From assembly GCA_027489355.1 (NCBI GenBank), contig JAIXZY010000012.1, positions 124,001-188,000 of the forward strand: a stretch of 64,000 nucleotides of DNA, in the 5' to 3' direction. Origin of the DNA: Paracoccaceae bacterium. GTDB lineage: Bacteria; Pseudomonadota; Alphaproteobacteria; Rhodobacterales; Rhodobacteraceae. This document shows positions 8,331-17,533 of the stretch, piece after piece (positions within the stretch are counted from its first letter, which is position 1; each line of letters starts with the position of its first letter). A program made the translations under genes and the position numbers. The notes beneath the pieces are model-generated. The model ran no database searches. It was not told the origin of the DNA and was given only the letters and a program-made list of their open reading frames with translations.

Positions 8331-9281
8331 ATGCTCCGCCCCTCTGCCTTCACCGCCCCCGGCCGCTTCTGGCGCGGCAACCTGCACACCCATTCCACCA
8401 AATCCGACGGCGTGCTCTCCCCCGCCGAGGTCTGCCGCCGCTACAAGGCCGAGGGCTATGACTTCCTCGCCATCACCGACCATTTCATCGGCATCTACGG
8501 CTATCCGATGACCGACACGCGCCCCTACCGCGACGCAGGCTTCACCACGCTGATCGGCGCGGAACTCCATTCCGGCGCGCAGTCGAATGGCGAGCTCTGG
8601 CACATCCTGGCCGTGGGCCTGCCCGACGATTTCGCGCCCCCGACCACCACCAGCTTCATCGCCGAACCGGGGCAGGAGACGGGACCGCAGATCGCCGCCC
8701 GCGCCGTCGCCGCCGGGGCCTTCGTCGCCATCGCCCATCCGCAATGGTCCGGCCTCACGCTAGCCGACGCCCGCACCATCGAGGCCGCCCACGCGGTCGA
8801 GATCTACAACCACGGCTGCGCCACCGGCTGCGACCGCCCCGACGGCGCCGGCATCGCCGACCTTCTCCTGACCGAGGGGCGGCGCCTTACCCTCATCGCC
8901 ACCGACGACGCGCATTTCCACGAACCCGACCATTTCGGCGGCTGGGTCATGGTCAAGGCGACCGAGAATACGCCCAAGGCGCTGCTTGCCGCCCTGAAGC
9001 GCGGCGATTTCTACGCTTCGCAAGGCCCGCAGATCCACGACGTCTGGATCGATGGCGACATGGCCTATGTCGAATGCTCCGCCGCCGCCTCGGTCATCGC
9101 GATGGGCTGGGGGACCGGCGCCCGCGGCGTCCACGGCCATTCCATGACCCGGGCCGAAGTGCCGCTTGACCGCCTGCTCGGCAGCCCCTGGGTCCGCGTC
9201 TCGGTCATCGACGCCGCGGGGCGTCGGGCCTGGTCGAACCCGATCTGGCGCGAGGCGGGGAAGAACCCGCGCATCCTCTGA
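8331..9281 (+). CDS. PHP-domain metallo-phosphoesterase
   Basis: This 316-residue protein has metal-binding motifs of the polymerase-and-histidinol-phosphatase fold: NLHTHSTKSDG near the N-terminus, AITDH, GAELH, AHPQW and ATDDAH. Proteins of this type hydrolyse phosphoesters using a trinuclear metal site. ATG 8331 follows AAGGA at 8321-8325; the open frame extending to 8199 runs into the divergent promoter region and is not used. The substrate is unknown, and the neighbour on the other strand is an ArsR regulator. Confidence 0.82.
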   Translation: MLRPSAFTAPGRFWRGNLHTHSTKSDGVLSPAEVCRRYKAEGYDFLAITDHFIGIYGYPMTDTRPYRDAGFTTLIGAELHSGAQSNGELWHILAVGLPDDFAPPTTTSFIAEPGQETGPQIAARAVAAGAFVAIAHPQWSGLTLADARTIEAAHAVEIYNHGCATGCDRPDGAGIADLLLTEGRRLTLIATDDAHFHEPDHFGGWVMVKATENTPKALLAALKRGDFYASQGPQIHDVWIDGDMAYVECSAAASVIAMGWGTGARGVHGHSMTRAEVPLDRLLGSPWVRVSVIDAAGRRAWSNPIWREAGKNPRIL

Positions 9282-9392
9282 CCCTGCCGCGGGGTCGGTC
9301 CGGCCCGTCCGATCCCGCGCGCCCTGGGCAGCTTCCAGCCAGCTGCTCCGCCGACCCTTGCGCCGCGCCGCCCGCGGCCGCACAGTCCGGTC

Positions 9393-10028
9393 ATGCCCGA
9401 CCGCGCCATGATCACCGACCCCGAGGATTTCTTCGCCCAAGGCTGCGGCCGCTGCGACCGCTTCGCCACGCCCGACTGCTCGACCCGGCTCTGGCTCAAG
9501 GGCCTGCTCACCCTGCGTCGCATCGCAAAGGACGCCGGGCTGACCGAGACCGCGAAATGGGGGCATCCCTGTTACATGCACGCGGGCCGGAACATCTGCA
9601 TCATGGGCGCGTTCCGCGGCGACTTCCGGCTGACCTTCATGAATGCCGCGCTGATGCAGGACCCCGAAGGACTGCTGGAGCGTCAGGGCCCCAACACCCG
9701 CCATGCCGACTGCCTGCGCTTCACCGACAATGATGCACCCGCCCGACTGGAACCCACGATCCGGGCTTACATGTCTGAAGCGATGGGCTATGCCGACCGC
9801 GGCCTCCTTCCTCCGAAAGAGACGACCGAGGTCGACCTGCCCGCTGAACTGGTCGAGGCCCTGGACAGCGATCCGGACCTGGCCGAGGCCTTCGCCGCCC
9901 TGACCCCCGGCCGGCGGAAAAGCTGGGCCTTGCACCTGAACGACGCCCGGACCACCGCGACCCGGCTGTCGCGCATCGAAAAGGGCAGGGCGAAGATCAT
10001 GGCGGGCAAGGGCGCGACCGAACGCTGA
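9393..10028 (+). CDS. YdeI/OmpD-associated (OmdA) family protein
   Basis: This 211-residue protein has an N-terminal DUF1801-like part (AKWGHPCYMHAGRNICIMGAF, residues 49-69) and a C-terminal OmdA-type part starting near residue 148 (VDLPAELVEALDSDPDLAEA, then LTPGRRKSWALHLNDA). Homologues of YdeI are linked in enterobacteria to peptide and envelope stress resistance, but no biochemical role is fixed. An internal ATG at 9408 is a possible alternative start. No operon partner is apparent. Confidence 0.8.
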   Translation: MPDRAMITDPEDFFAQGCGRCDRFATPDCSTRLWLKGLLTLRRIAKDAGLTETAKWGHPCYMHAGRNICIMGAFRGDFRLTFMNAALMQDPEGLLERQGPNTRHADCLRFTDNDAPARLEPTIRAYMSEAMGYADRGLLPPKETTEVDLPAELVEALDSDPDLAEAFAALTPGRRKSWALHLNDARTTATRLSRIEKGRAKIMAGKGATER

Positions 10029-10073
10029 GTTCCGCGCCGCCAAGGCCCCTTCACCCCGATCACAGTGCTGTCC

Positions 10074-10709
10074 TCAGACGGGTTCGCCGCCCAGGACGTC
10101 CCAGAAATCGGCGCGCAGGTTGTGGTGGGGAAAGGGTTCGTCCGGGACGTCTACTCCCAGGAAGGCGCAGAGCGGCTCCCAGCCCTCGGCGACGTCAAAC
10201 ACCAGCAGGCGATGGGCCGGCAGGGCTTCGCGCACCTCGGCCGTGCGCTTGCGATAGGCTTCAAGCCCTATGCGCTCGTCGTCCAGGACACCGCCGAATG
10301 TGCTTCTGCCCGCCAGCTCGTTCCACGCCGTCAGGATGTCCCGGATGTGCGGCGGCAGCGGCAGGTCCATGTGCCTGGCCATCAGCTTCCCGATCGTCTT
10401 GTTGAAGCTTGCCCACCACTGCGCTTCCGGCCGCACGCTGTGGATCACCTTCGCGTCGGGAAAGGCCTCGGCAAGCTCGCGCCAGACATGGGCGCCGGGC
10501 CAGTCGACCTGGGAGCGATAGCCCGCGAAGACCTGGTCCCAGTCCACGGATTGTCCCGCCGCCAGCGCCTGCCACTGCGCCACCTGGCCCGGGTTTTCCA
10601 CGATCTCGTGCATGTGGTGGCAGGGACCGTATCCCAACCGCTCCAGCGCCGCTTTCAGGGATTTCGTTCCTGTCCTTCCGAATCCCGAACCGATCACGTC
10701 AAGTGCCAT
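10074..10709 (-). CDS. P-loop sulfotransferase family protein
   Basis: This 211-residue protein begins with a nucleotide-binding loop, GSGFGRTGTKSLKAALERLG (residues 7-26), of the kind that binds the 5' phosphosulfate of PAPS, and continues with KVIHSVRPEAQWWASF, which matches the 3' phosphate-binding segment of the sulfotransferase-like fold. ATG 10709 is supported by GAGGAGG 6 bp upstream; the longer frame to 10883 is not. The acceptor is unknown and the gene stands alone on the minus strand. Confidence 0.78.
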   Translation of the reverse strand: MALDVIGSGFGRTGTKSLKAALERLGYGPCHHMHEIVENPGQVAQWQALAAGQSVDWDQVFAGYRSQVDWPGAHVWRELAEAFPDAKVIHSVRPEAQWWASFNKTIGKLMARHMDLPLPPHIRDILTAWNELAGRSTFGGVLDDERIGLEAYRKRTAEVREALPAHRLLVFDVAEGWEPLCAFLGVDVPDEPFPHHNLRADFWDVLGGEPV

Positions 10710-10876
10710 GTTCCGTCCTCCTCTGGAAAGGTAAGGATGGTCCGCCTCAAACCGAGTCCTGTCCACATCTTCTTTCATGCAAGTGAAGCGGACCCGGAAG
10801 CGGTTGGGGCGCATCGGGGTTAACAAGACCCCAACGCGCCCCGGCAGGCCTTTGATTTTTCTGGATCCGATCCCGT

Positions 10877-10891
10877 TGTCCACCGTGGACA
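10877..10891. repeat. 15-bp palindrome, copy A (beyond the hutU stop)
   Basis: TGTCCACCGTGGACA is a perfect inverted repeat of 7-bp arms around one base. It begins 7 bp beyond the hutU stop codon. The identical 15 bases, also preceded by TTG's first T, occur at 54562-54576 just beyond the fpr stop. No T-run follows, so a simple intrinsic terminator is not obvious. Confidence 0.7.
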
Positions 10892-10897
10892 GAGCGA

Positions 10898-12583
10898 TCA
10901 GTTCCCGAGGATCCCCGGCAGCCGCAGCCCATGATCTTTCGCGCAGGCGATGGCCGTCTCATACCCCGCATCCGCGTGCCGCCACACCCCCGAGGCCGGA
11001 TCGTTCCATAAGACCCGCTCCAGCCTTCTCGCGGCTTCCGGCGTCCCGTCCGCCAGGATCACCACCCCCGCATGCTGGCTGAACCCCATCCCCACGCCGC
11101 CCCCGTGATGCAGGCTGACCCAGGTCGCCCCCGAGGCCGTGTTCACGAGGGCATTCAGCAGCGGCCAGTCGCTGACCGCATCCGACCCGTCCTTCATCGC
11201 CTCCGTCTCCCGGTTGGGCGAGGCGACGGACCCGCTATCCAAATGATCCCGCCCGATCACGATCGGCGCCTTCAACTCGCCCGAGGCCACCATCTCGTTG
11301 AACATCAGCCCCGCCCGGTGGCGGTCGCCAAGGCCAATCCAGCAGATCCGCGCCGGAAGCCCCTGGAACGCGATCCGCTCCCCCGCCATGTCGAGCCAAC
11401 GGTGGAGGTGCGCGTTCTCCGGAAACAGCCGCTTCATCGCCGCGTCGGTCTTCCGGATATCCTCCGGATCGCCCGACAGCGCACACCAGCGGAACGGCCC
11501 GATCCCCTTGCAGAACAGGGGGCGGATATAGGCCGGCACGAAGCCCGGAAAGGCGAAGGCGTTCTCGAACCCCTCCTCCTTCGCCACCTGCCGGATGTTG
11601 TTGCCGTAATCCAGCGTCGGCACCCCGGCGTTCCAGAAGCCCACCATCGCCTCGACGTGGCGACGCATCGAAGCCCTTGCCGCCGCCTCGACGGCCTTCG
11701 GGTCCGTCTCCTGCTTCGCCCGCCACTCCGCCACAGTCCACCCCGCCGGGCAATACCCATGCAGCGGATCATGCGCCGAGGTCTGGTCGGTCACGATATC
11801 CGGCCGCACACCCCCCGCCTTCATTCGTGCGAGCAGCTCCGGAAACACCTCCGCCGCGTTCCCCAGCAGGCCCACCGACTTCGCCTCGCCCTTCGCGGTC
11901 CACTCCGCGATCAGCGCCAGAGCCTCGTCCAGCGTCTTCGCCTTCGCGTCGAGGTAGCGCGTCCGGATGCGAAAATCGATCCGCGTCTCATCGACTTCGA
12001 CCGCGAGGCAGCAGGCCCCGGCCATCACCGCCGCCAGCGGCTGCGCCCCGCCCATGCCGCCCAGCCCCCCGGTCAGGATCCACTTGCCCTTCAGGTCCCC
12101 GCCGTAATGCTGGCGCCCCGCCTCGGCGAAGGTCTCGTAGGTCCCCTGCACGATCCCTTGCGTGCCGATGTAGATCCAGGACCCCGCGGTCATCTGGCCG
12201 TACATCATCAGGCCCTTCTTATCGAGCTCGTTGAAATGCGCCCAGGTCGCCCAGTGCGGCACCAGGTTCGAATTCGCGATCAGCACCCGAGGCGCGTCCG
12301 TGTGGGTCCGCACGATGGCGATGGGCTTGCCCGACTGCACGACCAGCGTCTCGTCCGCCTCCAGATCCTTCAACCCCGCGACGATCCGGTCGAAATCCTC
12401 CCAGGTCCGCGCGGCGCGCCCGATCCCGCCGTACACCACCAGCTCATGCGGGTTCTCTGCCACGTCGGGATGCAGGTTGTTCATCAGCATCCGCATCGCG
12501 GCCTCGCCGGCCCAGGTCTTGGCGGTCTTCTCCGGGCCCGTCGGCGGGTAAACGTCGCGGAGGTTGTGGCGGGGATTCGTCAT
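10898..12583 (-). CDS. hutU: Urocanate hydratase HutU
   Basis: This 561-residue enzyme converts urocanate to 4-imidazolone-5-propionate with tightly bound NAD+, the second step of histidine degradation. The sequence is recognisable throughout, for example [17 protein letters not shown] near the N-terminus, [13 protein letters not shown] (nucleotide-binding glycines) and [14 protein letters not shown]-like [15 protein letters not shown]. Length fits the family (about 555). ATG 12583 is chosen because GGAG lies 6 bp upstream; an ATG at 12595 would add four residues. It is the last gene of the leftward hutI-hutH-hutU run, 105 bp after hutH with repeat copy 2 between. Confidence 0.96.
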   Translation of the reverse strand: MTNPRHNLRDVYPPTGPEKTAKTWAGEAAMRMLMNNLHPDVAENPHELVVYGGIGRAARTWEDFDRIVAGLKDLEADETLVVQSGKPIAIVRTHTDAPRVLIANSNLVPHWATWAHFNELDKKGLMMYGQMTAGSWIYIGTQGIVQGTYETFAEAGRQHYGGDLKGKWILTGGLGGMGGAQPLAAVMAGACCLAVEVDETRIDFRIRTRYLDAKAKTLDEALALIAEWTAKGEAKSVGLLGNAAEVFPELLARMKAGGVRPDIVTDQTSAHDPLHGYCPAGWTVAEWRAKQETDPKAVEAAARASMRRHVEAMVGFWNAGVPTLDYGNNIRQVAKEEGFENAFAFPGFVPAYIRPLFCKGIGPFRWCALSGDPEDIRKTDAAMKRLFPENAHLHRWLDMAGERIAFQGLPARICWIGLGDRHRAGLMFNEMVASGELKAPIVIGRDHLDSGSVASPNRETEAMKDGSDAVSDWPLLNALVNTASGATWVSLHHGGGVGMGFSQHAGVVILADGTPEAARRLERVLWNDPASGVWRHADAGYETAIACAKDHGLRLPGILGN

Positions 12584-12612
12584 GTTCGGCTCCATCGCGG
12601 GGTGGAGACCCC

Positions 12613-12704
12613 GGGGGCGCTTCGCCCCCCGCGAGCCTCAGGTTTCTTGTACCGGTGGCGAACCCTTCGGCTCACCCAGAGGATATTTTCAGACAGAAAA
12701 TGGG
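12613..12704 (+). repeat. Dispersed hairpin-plus-GGATATTT element, copy 2
   Basis: The stem GGGGGCG, loop CTT, CGCCCCC (12613-12629) is followed by about 50 bp and then the tail AGGATATTTTCAGACAGAAA (from 12680) plus ATGGGG. The tail overlaps the end of hutH: read on the minus strand it encodes the last residues and the TGA at 12689. The element lies between hutH and hutU in opposite orientation to both. Confidence 0.75.
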
Positions 12705-14230
12705 GTGAGCTCGGGCAGGGTGACGCCTGTGGCCTTCGACAGCGTGCCGTCGGCCACCAGTGCGGCGGCCTTGGCAAGATCGGGGGCGAGGTAGCGGTCT
12801 TCCTCCAGTGCATGGACCTCTGTCCGCAGCGCGCGGACGGCGGCCTGCAGGGGGGGCGAGGTGCGCAAGGGCGCGCGAAACTCCACGCCTTGCGCGGCGC
12901 ACATCGCCTCGACGCCAAGGATCACGTTCAGGTTCTGGACCATCCGCCGCAGGCGACGGGCACCGTGGGCGGCCATGCTGACATGGTCCTCCTGGTTCGC
13001 GCTTGTGGGGGTGCTGTCGATGACCGTCGGATGCGCCAGATGCTTGTTCTCGCTCATCAGCGCGGCCGTCGTCACCTCGGCGATCATCAGGCCAGAGTTG
13101 AGGCCGGGCTTCGGCGTCAGGAACGCCGGCAGGTCGAAGGACAGTGTCGGGTCCACCATCAGCGCGACCCGGCGCTGCGAGATGGCGCCGATTTCGGCCA
13201 CCGCCATCGCGATCATATCCGCAGCAAATCCAACGGGTTCCGCGTGGAAGTTGCCACCACTTACGATCTGGCCGTCCGACAGGACCAGCGGGTTGTCGGT
13301 CGCCGCGTTGGCCTCGATCTCCAGCGTCCGCGCGGCCATGCGCAACACGTCCATCGCCGCCCCGGTGACCTGCGGCTGGCAGCGGATGCAATAGGGGTCC
13401 TGCACCCGGCTGTCGCCCTCGCGGTGGCTTTCGCGGATTTCGCTTCCCGCCAGCAGCGCCCGCATCGTCGCGGCGGCCGCGATCTGGCCCGGTTGCCCGC
13501 GCAAAGTGTGGATTTCCGGCTCCAGCGGCGCTGTCGATCCCATAATGGCATCCGTGGAGAGCGCCGAGATCACCAACGCCTCGCGTGCGGCCTGCCAGGC
13601 CTGGAACAGCCCAGCCAGAGCGTAGGCCGTGGAAAACTGGGTGCCGTTGATCAGGGCCAGCCCTTCCTTCGGACCCAGCGTAATGGGGGAAAGACCTTTC
13701 AACGCAAGGGCTTCTGCACCGCTTTTTACCTGACCATCCACCGTGGCCTGTCCGTGGCCGATCATCACGGCCGTCATGTGGGCCAGCGGCGCGAGGTCGC
13801 CCGAGGCCCCGACCGACCCCTGGTCAGGGATCACCGGCGTGATGCCGTGGGCCAGCATGTCCTCGATCAGCGCCACCAGCTCGGGCCGGACCCCTGACGC
13901 ACCGCGGCCCAATGACACCAACTTCAACACCATCATCAGCCGCGCCACATCCTCGGGCATCGGCGCGCCGACGCCGCAGCAATGGCTTAGAATCAGGTTT
14001 TTCTGAAGGGTGGCAGTGTCTTCGGCGGCGATCTTTATGCTTGCAAGCTTGCCGAAGCCCGTGTTGACCCCATAGACCGCAACGCTGCCGTTGGCAGCCT
14101 CCGCGATGTGACCGGCTGCGCGCACGATGCCCGGACGGGCGCTCTCGTGCAGGCGCGCGGGGCGGCCCAGCCTGTATATACGTTCCAGCTGCGCAAGGCT
14201 GACCTGGCCGGGAACAAGGACTTCAGTCAA
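12689..14230 (-). CDS. hutH: Histidine ammonia-lyase HutH
   Basis: This 513-residue enzyme deaminates histidine to urocanate, the entry step of the pathway. The MIO prosthetic group forms from Ala-Ser-Gly in [15 protein letters not shown] (near residue 143), and the [10 protein letters not shown] and [11 protein letters not shown] blocks are typical. The start is TTG at 14230: it overlaps the hutI end by 8 bp, has GGAGG 5 bp upstream, and gives the family length, whereas the longer frame to 14380 runs through hutI. The last five codons and the stop lie within repeat copy 2, so the natural C-terminus may have been altered by it. Confidence 0.95.
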   Translation of the reverse strand: MTEVLVPGQVSLAQLERIYRLGRPARLHESARPGIVRAAGHIAEAANGSVAVYGVNTGFGKLASIKIAAEDTATLQKNLILSHCCGVGAPMPEDVARLMMVLKLVSLGRGASGVRPELVALIEDMLAHGITPVIPDQGSVGASGDLAPLAHMTAVMIGHGQATVDGQVKSGAEALALKGLSPITLGPKEGLALINGTQFSTAYALAGLFQAWQAAREALVISALSTDAIMGSTAPLEPEIHTLRGQPGQIAAAATMRALLAGSEIRESHREGDSRVQDPYCIRCQPQVTGAAMDVLRMAARTLEIEANAATDNPLVLSDGQIVSGGNFHAEPVGFAADMIAMAVAEIGAISQRRVALMVDPTLSFDLPAFLTPKPGLNSGLMIAEVTTAALMSENKHLAHPTVIDSTPTSANQEDHVSMAAHGARRLRRMVQNLNVILGVEAMCAAQGVEFRAPLRTSPPLQAAVRALRTEVHALEEDRYLAPDLAKAAALVADGTLSKATGVTLPELTPFSV

Positions 14231-15413
14231 GACGGCCTCCGTATATGCGTTTGTGCAACGCGGTCGCGCCGATGCGGTAGCTGAGTTCCGCCGGATGATC
14301 GGCGTCCCAGAGGCAGAGGTCGGCACGCAGGCCCGGCGCGATGCGGCCGCGGTCCGGCAGACCCAGCGCGCGTGCGGCATGGGCGGTCACGCCCAGAAGC
14401 GCCTCTTCCGGCGTCAGGCGAAACAGAGTGCAGGCCATGTTCATCGCCAGCGTCAGAGAGGCCAATGGCGAGGAACCGGGGTTGAGGTCGGTCGCCACCG
14501 CCATCGCCACCCCCGCCGCGCGCAGGGCCGCGATGGGGGGCGCTTGCGTCTGGCGCAGGGTGTAGAAGGCCCCCGGCAGAATGACAGCCACCGTCCCGGC
14601 CGCCGCCATCGCCGCGATGCCCGCGGGAGAGAGATACTCCAGGTGATCCGCCGAAAGCGCACCGCATCCCGCCGCGAAGGCCGCGCCGCCGAGGTCGGAC
14701 AGCTGCTCGGCGTGCAGCTTCACCGGCAGACCCAGGGCGCGGGCCTCTGCAAACAGCGGCCGCAACTCATTGACGGAAAACGCGATCCCCTCGCAGAAGG
14801 CATCGACGGCGTCGATCAGCCCCTCGGCCTGCGCCGTACGCAAGGAGGGAAGGGCGACCTCGGCGATGTAAGCCGGGGCGCGGCCCTTGTACTCGGGCGG
14901 TATGGCATGGGCGGCAAGATGGGTGGTCCGCACCGCCACCGGGCGCGACTGTCCGATCCGGCGGGCTACGCGCAGCATTTTCAGTTCGTCCGCAACGGTG
15001 AGGCCGTAGCCTGATTTGACCTCGATCGTCGTGGCGCCGCCCGCGATCAACTGGTCGATCCGGGGCAGGGCCTGGGCGAGCAGCTCTTCTTCCGTCGCCT
15101 CCCGCGTGGCGGTCACGGTTGACAGGATCCCGCCCCCGGCGCGGGCGATCTCTTCGTAGCTCGCGCCCTTGAGCCGCAGCTCGAATTCCACCGCGCGGTG
15201 GCCTGCAAAGACGGCATGGGTGTGGCAGTCGATCAGACCGGCGGTCACGAGCCGACCCTGGGCGTCCGTCTCTGGCCAGGCGCGGAACGCTGCCGGCAGC
15301 TCGGCCATCGGTCCGGTCCAGGCGATGCGGTCGCCCGTGATCGCCACCGCCGCGTCGGCCACCAGGCCGTAGCCGTCCGTCAGTGTCGCAAGGGTGGCGT
15401 GGGTCAGAAGCAT
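14223..15413 (-). CDS. hutI: Imidazolonepropionase HutI
   Basis: This 396-residue amidohydrolase opens the ring of 4-imidazolone-5-propionate to give N-formimino-L-glutamate. Metal ligands are visible in [12 protein letters not shown] (HxH, residues near 66-68), in [10 protein letters not shown] and in [10 protein letters not shown]. It is the first gene of the leftward hut operon; its stop overlaps the hutH TTG start. The promoter region is shared with the divergent hutF and contains the HutC-type palindrome, 32 bp before the start codon. Confidence 0.95.
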   Translation of the reverse strand: MLLTHATLATLTDGYGLVADAAVAITGDRIAWTGPMAELPAAFRAWPETDAQGRLVTAGLIDCHTHAVFAGHRAVEFELRLKGASYEEIARAGGGILSTVTATREATEEELLAQALPRIDQLIAGGATTIEVKSGYGLTVADELKMLRVARRIGQSRPVAVRTTHLAAHAIPPEYKGRAPAYIAEVALPSLRTAQAEGLIDAVDAFCEGIAFSVNELRPLFAEARALGLPVKLHAEQLSDLGGAAFAAGCGALSADHLEYLSPAGIAAMAAAGTVAVILPGAFYTLRQTQAPPIAALRAAGVAMAVATDLNPGSSPLASLTLAMNMACTLFRLTPEEALLGVTAHAARALGLPDRGRIAPGLRADLCLWDADHPAELSYRIGATALHKRIYGGRLD

Positions 15414-15444
15414 TGTCTTGCCTTATGCGTGATGTAAAGGCTAA

Positions 15445-15458
15445 TATGTCTAGACATA
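15445..15458. promoter_or_regulatory. HutC-type operator between hutI and hutF
   Basis: TATGTCTAGACATA is a perfect 14-bp palindrome in the only AT-rich part of the 67-bp gap between the divergent hutI and hutF genes. The size and TGTNTANACA-like core resemble operators of HutC/GntR repressors, and the hutC gene lies in the same operon as hutF. Assignment to HutC is inference from position and symmetry. Confidence 0.7.
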
Positions 15459-15480
15459 ATATAAGTCAAGCGAGTCGCCA

Positions 15481-16821
15481 ATGATCCTGCACGCCGCATC
15501 CGCCCTGCTTCCCGAAGGCTGGGCGAAGGACGTCCGTATCCGCATCAAAGGTGGCCGGATCGCCGAAGTCACCAAGGGTGTCGCGGGTCAAGGGCAGGGC
15601 GTTCTGCTTCCCGCTCCGCTCAACCTGCACTCGCATACCTTCCAGCGCGCGATGGCGGGCCTGACCGAGGGCCGCACGGCGGGGCAAGACAGTTTCTGGA
15701 CCTGGCGCACGCTGATGTACCGCTTCCTCGAGCGGCTGGAGCCCGAGGACGTGCAGGCGATTGCCGCGCAGGCGATGGTCGAGATGGCAGAGGCGGGTTT
15801 CGCGGCTGTTGCCGAGTTCCACTACCTCCACCATCCGGTCGGCGGGGGCACCTACACGGATGCTGCCGAGATGACCGTCCGGATTGCCGAGGCCGCGCGT
15901 GCGACGGGGCTTGGGCTGACCCACCTGCCGGTGATCTACGAACAGGGCGGCACCGATGGTCGGGCGCTGGCGGGCGGGCAGTTGCGCTTCGGATCTTCGC
16001 CCGAGGTCTTCGCGGCGGTGCTGGACGGGGCAGGGCGGGCGCTTTCCGGGATGCCGGATGCGGTCCTGGGCGTGGCTCCCCATTCCCTGCGCGCGGTGAG
16101 CCGCCGAACGCTGGACCGGGTGGCCGGGATGACCTCGGGCCCGGTGCATATCCACATCGCCGAACAGGTCGGTGAAGTTTCCGAGGTTCAGTCCGCCTGG
16201 GGCGCGCGGCCGGTGGAATGGGCGGTGGCCAACCTGCCGCTGGATGCGCGCTGGTGCATGATCCACGCAACGCAGATGACGGCGGCCGAGACGGCGGCGC
16301 TGGCGAAAACCGGGGCCGTCGCCGGGCTTTGCCCGATCACCGAGGCGAACCTGGGCGACGGGATCTTCGACGCACCCGGCTGGCTGGCGGCGGGCGGGAT
16401 CTTCGGGGTCGGGACGGACAGCAATGTCCGCATCTCCCTGGCCGAGGAACTGCGGCTCCTGGAATATTCGCAACGGCTGGGCCAGAAGGCGCGGGCGGTG
16501 ATGGCGGATGACCGCTCGACCGGGCGGCTGTTGTGGGAAGGGGCCGCCACGGGTGGGGCGCAGGCGGCGGGGCGCGGGTCGGGCCGGATCGCGGTCGGCG
16601 ACTGGGCCGACCTGCTGGCGCTGGACACCGCGGACCTGCGGCTTGAGGGGCTGGAGGGTGACCGGCTTCTGGACGCTTTCGTGTTTGCGGGCCGCGACGG
16701 ACTGATCACCGATCTCTGGTCGGCCGGTCGCCACATCGTCCGCCAAGGCCGCCATGTTGCCCGCGAGACGGTTGAGGCGCGCTTCCGTAAGACGATGCGC
16801 CGGCTGAGGGCCGCGCTGTGA
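15481..16821 (+). CDS. hutF: Formimidoylglutamate deiminase HutF
   Basis: This 446-residue amidohydrolase deaminates N-formimino-L-glutamate to N-formyl-L-glutamate plus ammonia. Metal-binding HSH is in LNLHSHTFQRAMAGL, further ligands in PHSLRAVS, HIHIAEQVGEV and GTDSNVRISL. Its presence means that histidine is degraded by the five-step route, which needs N-formylglutamate deformylase (HutG); no hutG is seen in this window. The gene overlaps hutC by 4 bp and diverges from hutI across the HutC-type operator. Confidence 0.94.
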   Translation: MILHAASALLPEGWAKDVRIRIKGGRIAEVTKGVAGQGQGVLLPAPLNLHSHTFQRAMAGLTEGRTAGQDSFWTWRTLMYRFLERLEPEDVQAIAAQAMVEMAEAGFAAVAEFHYLHHPVGGGTYTDAAEMTVRIAEAARATGLGLTHLPVIYEQGGTDGRALAGGQLRFGSSPEVFAAVLDGAGRALSGMPDAVLGVAPHSLRAVSRRTLDRVAGMTSGPVHIHIAEQVGEVSEVQSAWGARPVEWAVANLPLDARWCMIHATQMTAAETAALAKTGAVAGLCPITEANLGDGIFDAPGWLAAGGIFGVGTDSNVRISLAEELRLLEYSQRLGQKARAVMADDRSTGRLLWEGAATGGAQAAGRGSGRIAVGDWADLLALDTADLRLEGLEGDRLLDAFVFAGRDGLITDLWSAGRHIVRQGRHVARETVEARFRKTMRRLRAAL

Positions 16822-17504
16822 CGCTGGGCTGGGAGGACGTTCGCGCCGAGGTCCTGCGCCGCATCCGGTCGCGCGACTGGCCGCCGGGGGCGCTGATCCC
16901 GGGCGAAGAGGCCTTGGCCGAGGAATTCGGCGTGGCGCGCGCCACCGTGAATCGGGCGCTCACGGCGCTGGCCGAGGCGGGGGTGATCGAACGCAAGAAG
17001 CGCGCGGGAACACGGGTCGCGGAACTGCCTGTGCGGCGCGCCCGGCTGGAGATTCCGGTGATCCGGCTCGACGTGCTGGGCCGCGGCCTTGCCTACGACT
17101 TCAAGCTGCTTGCCGACCGCCCAAGCTCTGCGCCGGTCCCGGTGACGGCCCGTCTGGGCCTGCCCGAGGGCGCAACGATGCGGTATCTGGAAACGCTGCA
17201 CCTGGCAGGGGGCCGGCCCTATGTGCTGGAAACCCGCTGGCTGAACCCCGCGGTGCTGCCCTCGCCCGCGCCTGACTTTGCGCAGACCAGTGCCAACGAA
17301 TGGCTGGTGACGCATGTGAGCCTGGTGTCGGGCGACATCGCCTTCACCGCCGAACCCGCCTCGGTCCGCGAGGCGGACGTGCTGGGCGTCGCCCCCGGTA
17401 CGGCCCTGTTGATCGCGGAGCGCACGACGCATGGGACCACGGGGCCAGTGACCCTGGTGCGCCTTGCTCATGCGCCGGGACATCGGGTGCAGATGGTGTT
17501 CTGA
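16818..17504 (+). CDS. hutC: Histidine utilisation repressor HutC (GntR family)
   Basis: This 228-residue regulator has an N-terminal GntR winged helix (PGEEALAEEFGVARATVNRA, residues 30-49) and a C-terminal UTRA ligand-binding domain starting near residue 75. In this family urocanate releases the repressor from DNA. It starts with GTG overlapping the hutF TGA, so it is co-expressed with its target and likely autoregulated through the palindrome at 15445. The 28-bp palindrome just after its stop may end transcription. Confidence 0.92.
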   Translation: MTLGWEDVRAEVLRRIRSRDWPPGALIPGEEALAEEFGVARATVNRALTALAEAGVIERKKRAGTRVAELPVRRARLEIPVIRLDVLGRGLAYDFKLLADRPSSAPVPVTARLGLPEGATMRYLETLHLAGGRPYVLETRWLNPAVLPSPAPDFAQTSANEWLVTHVSLVSGDIAFTAEPASVREADVLGVAPGTALLIAERTTHGTTGPVTLVRLAHAPGHRVQMVF

Positions 17505-17505
17505 C

Positions 17506-17533
17506 GTAGGGTGGGCGATATCGCCCACCCTAC
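17506..17533. terminator. 28-bp perfect palindrome between convergent hutC and lysR
   Basis: GTAGGGTGGGCGAT is followed immediately by its exact complement, giving 14-bp arms with no spacer. It starts 2 bp after the hutC stop and covers the stop codon of the convergent LysR gene. A hairpin of this strength could block transcription from both sides, though no T-run follows on either strand. A bidirectional terminator or a REP-like repeat are both possible. Confidence 0.55.
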
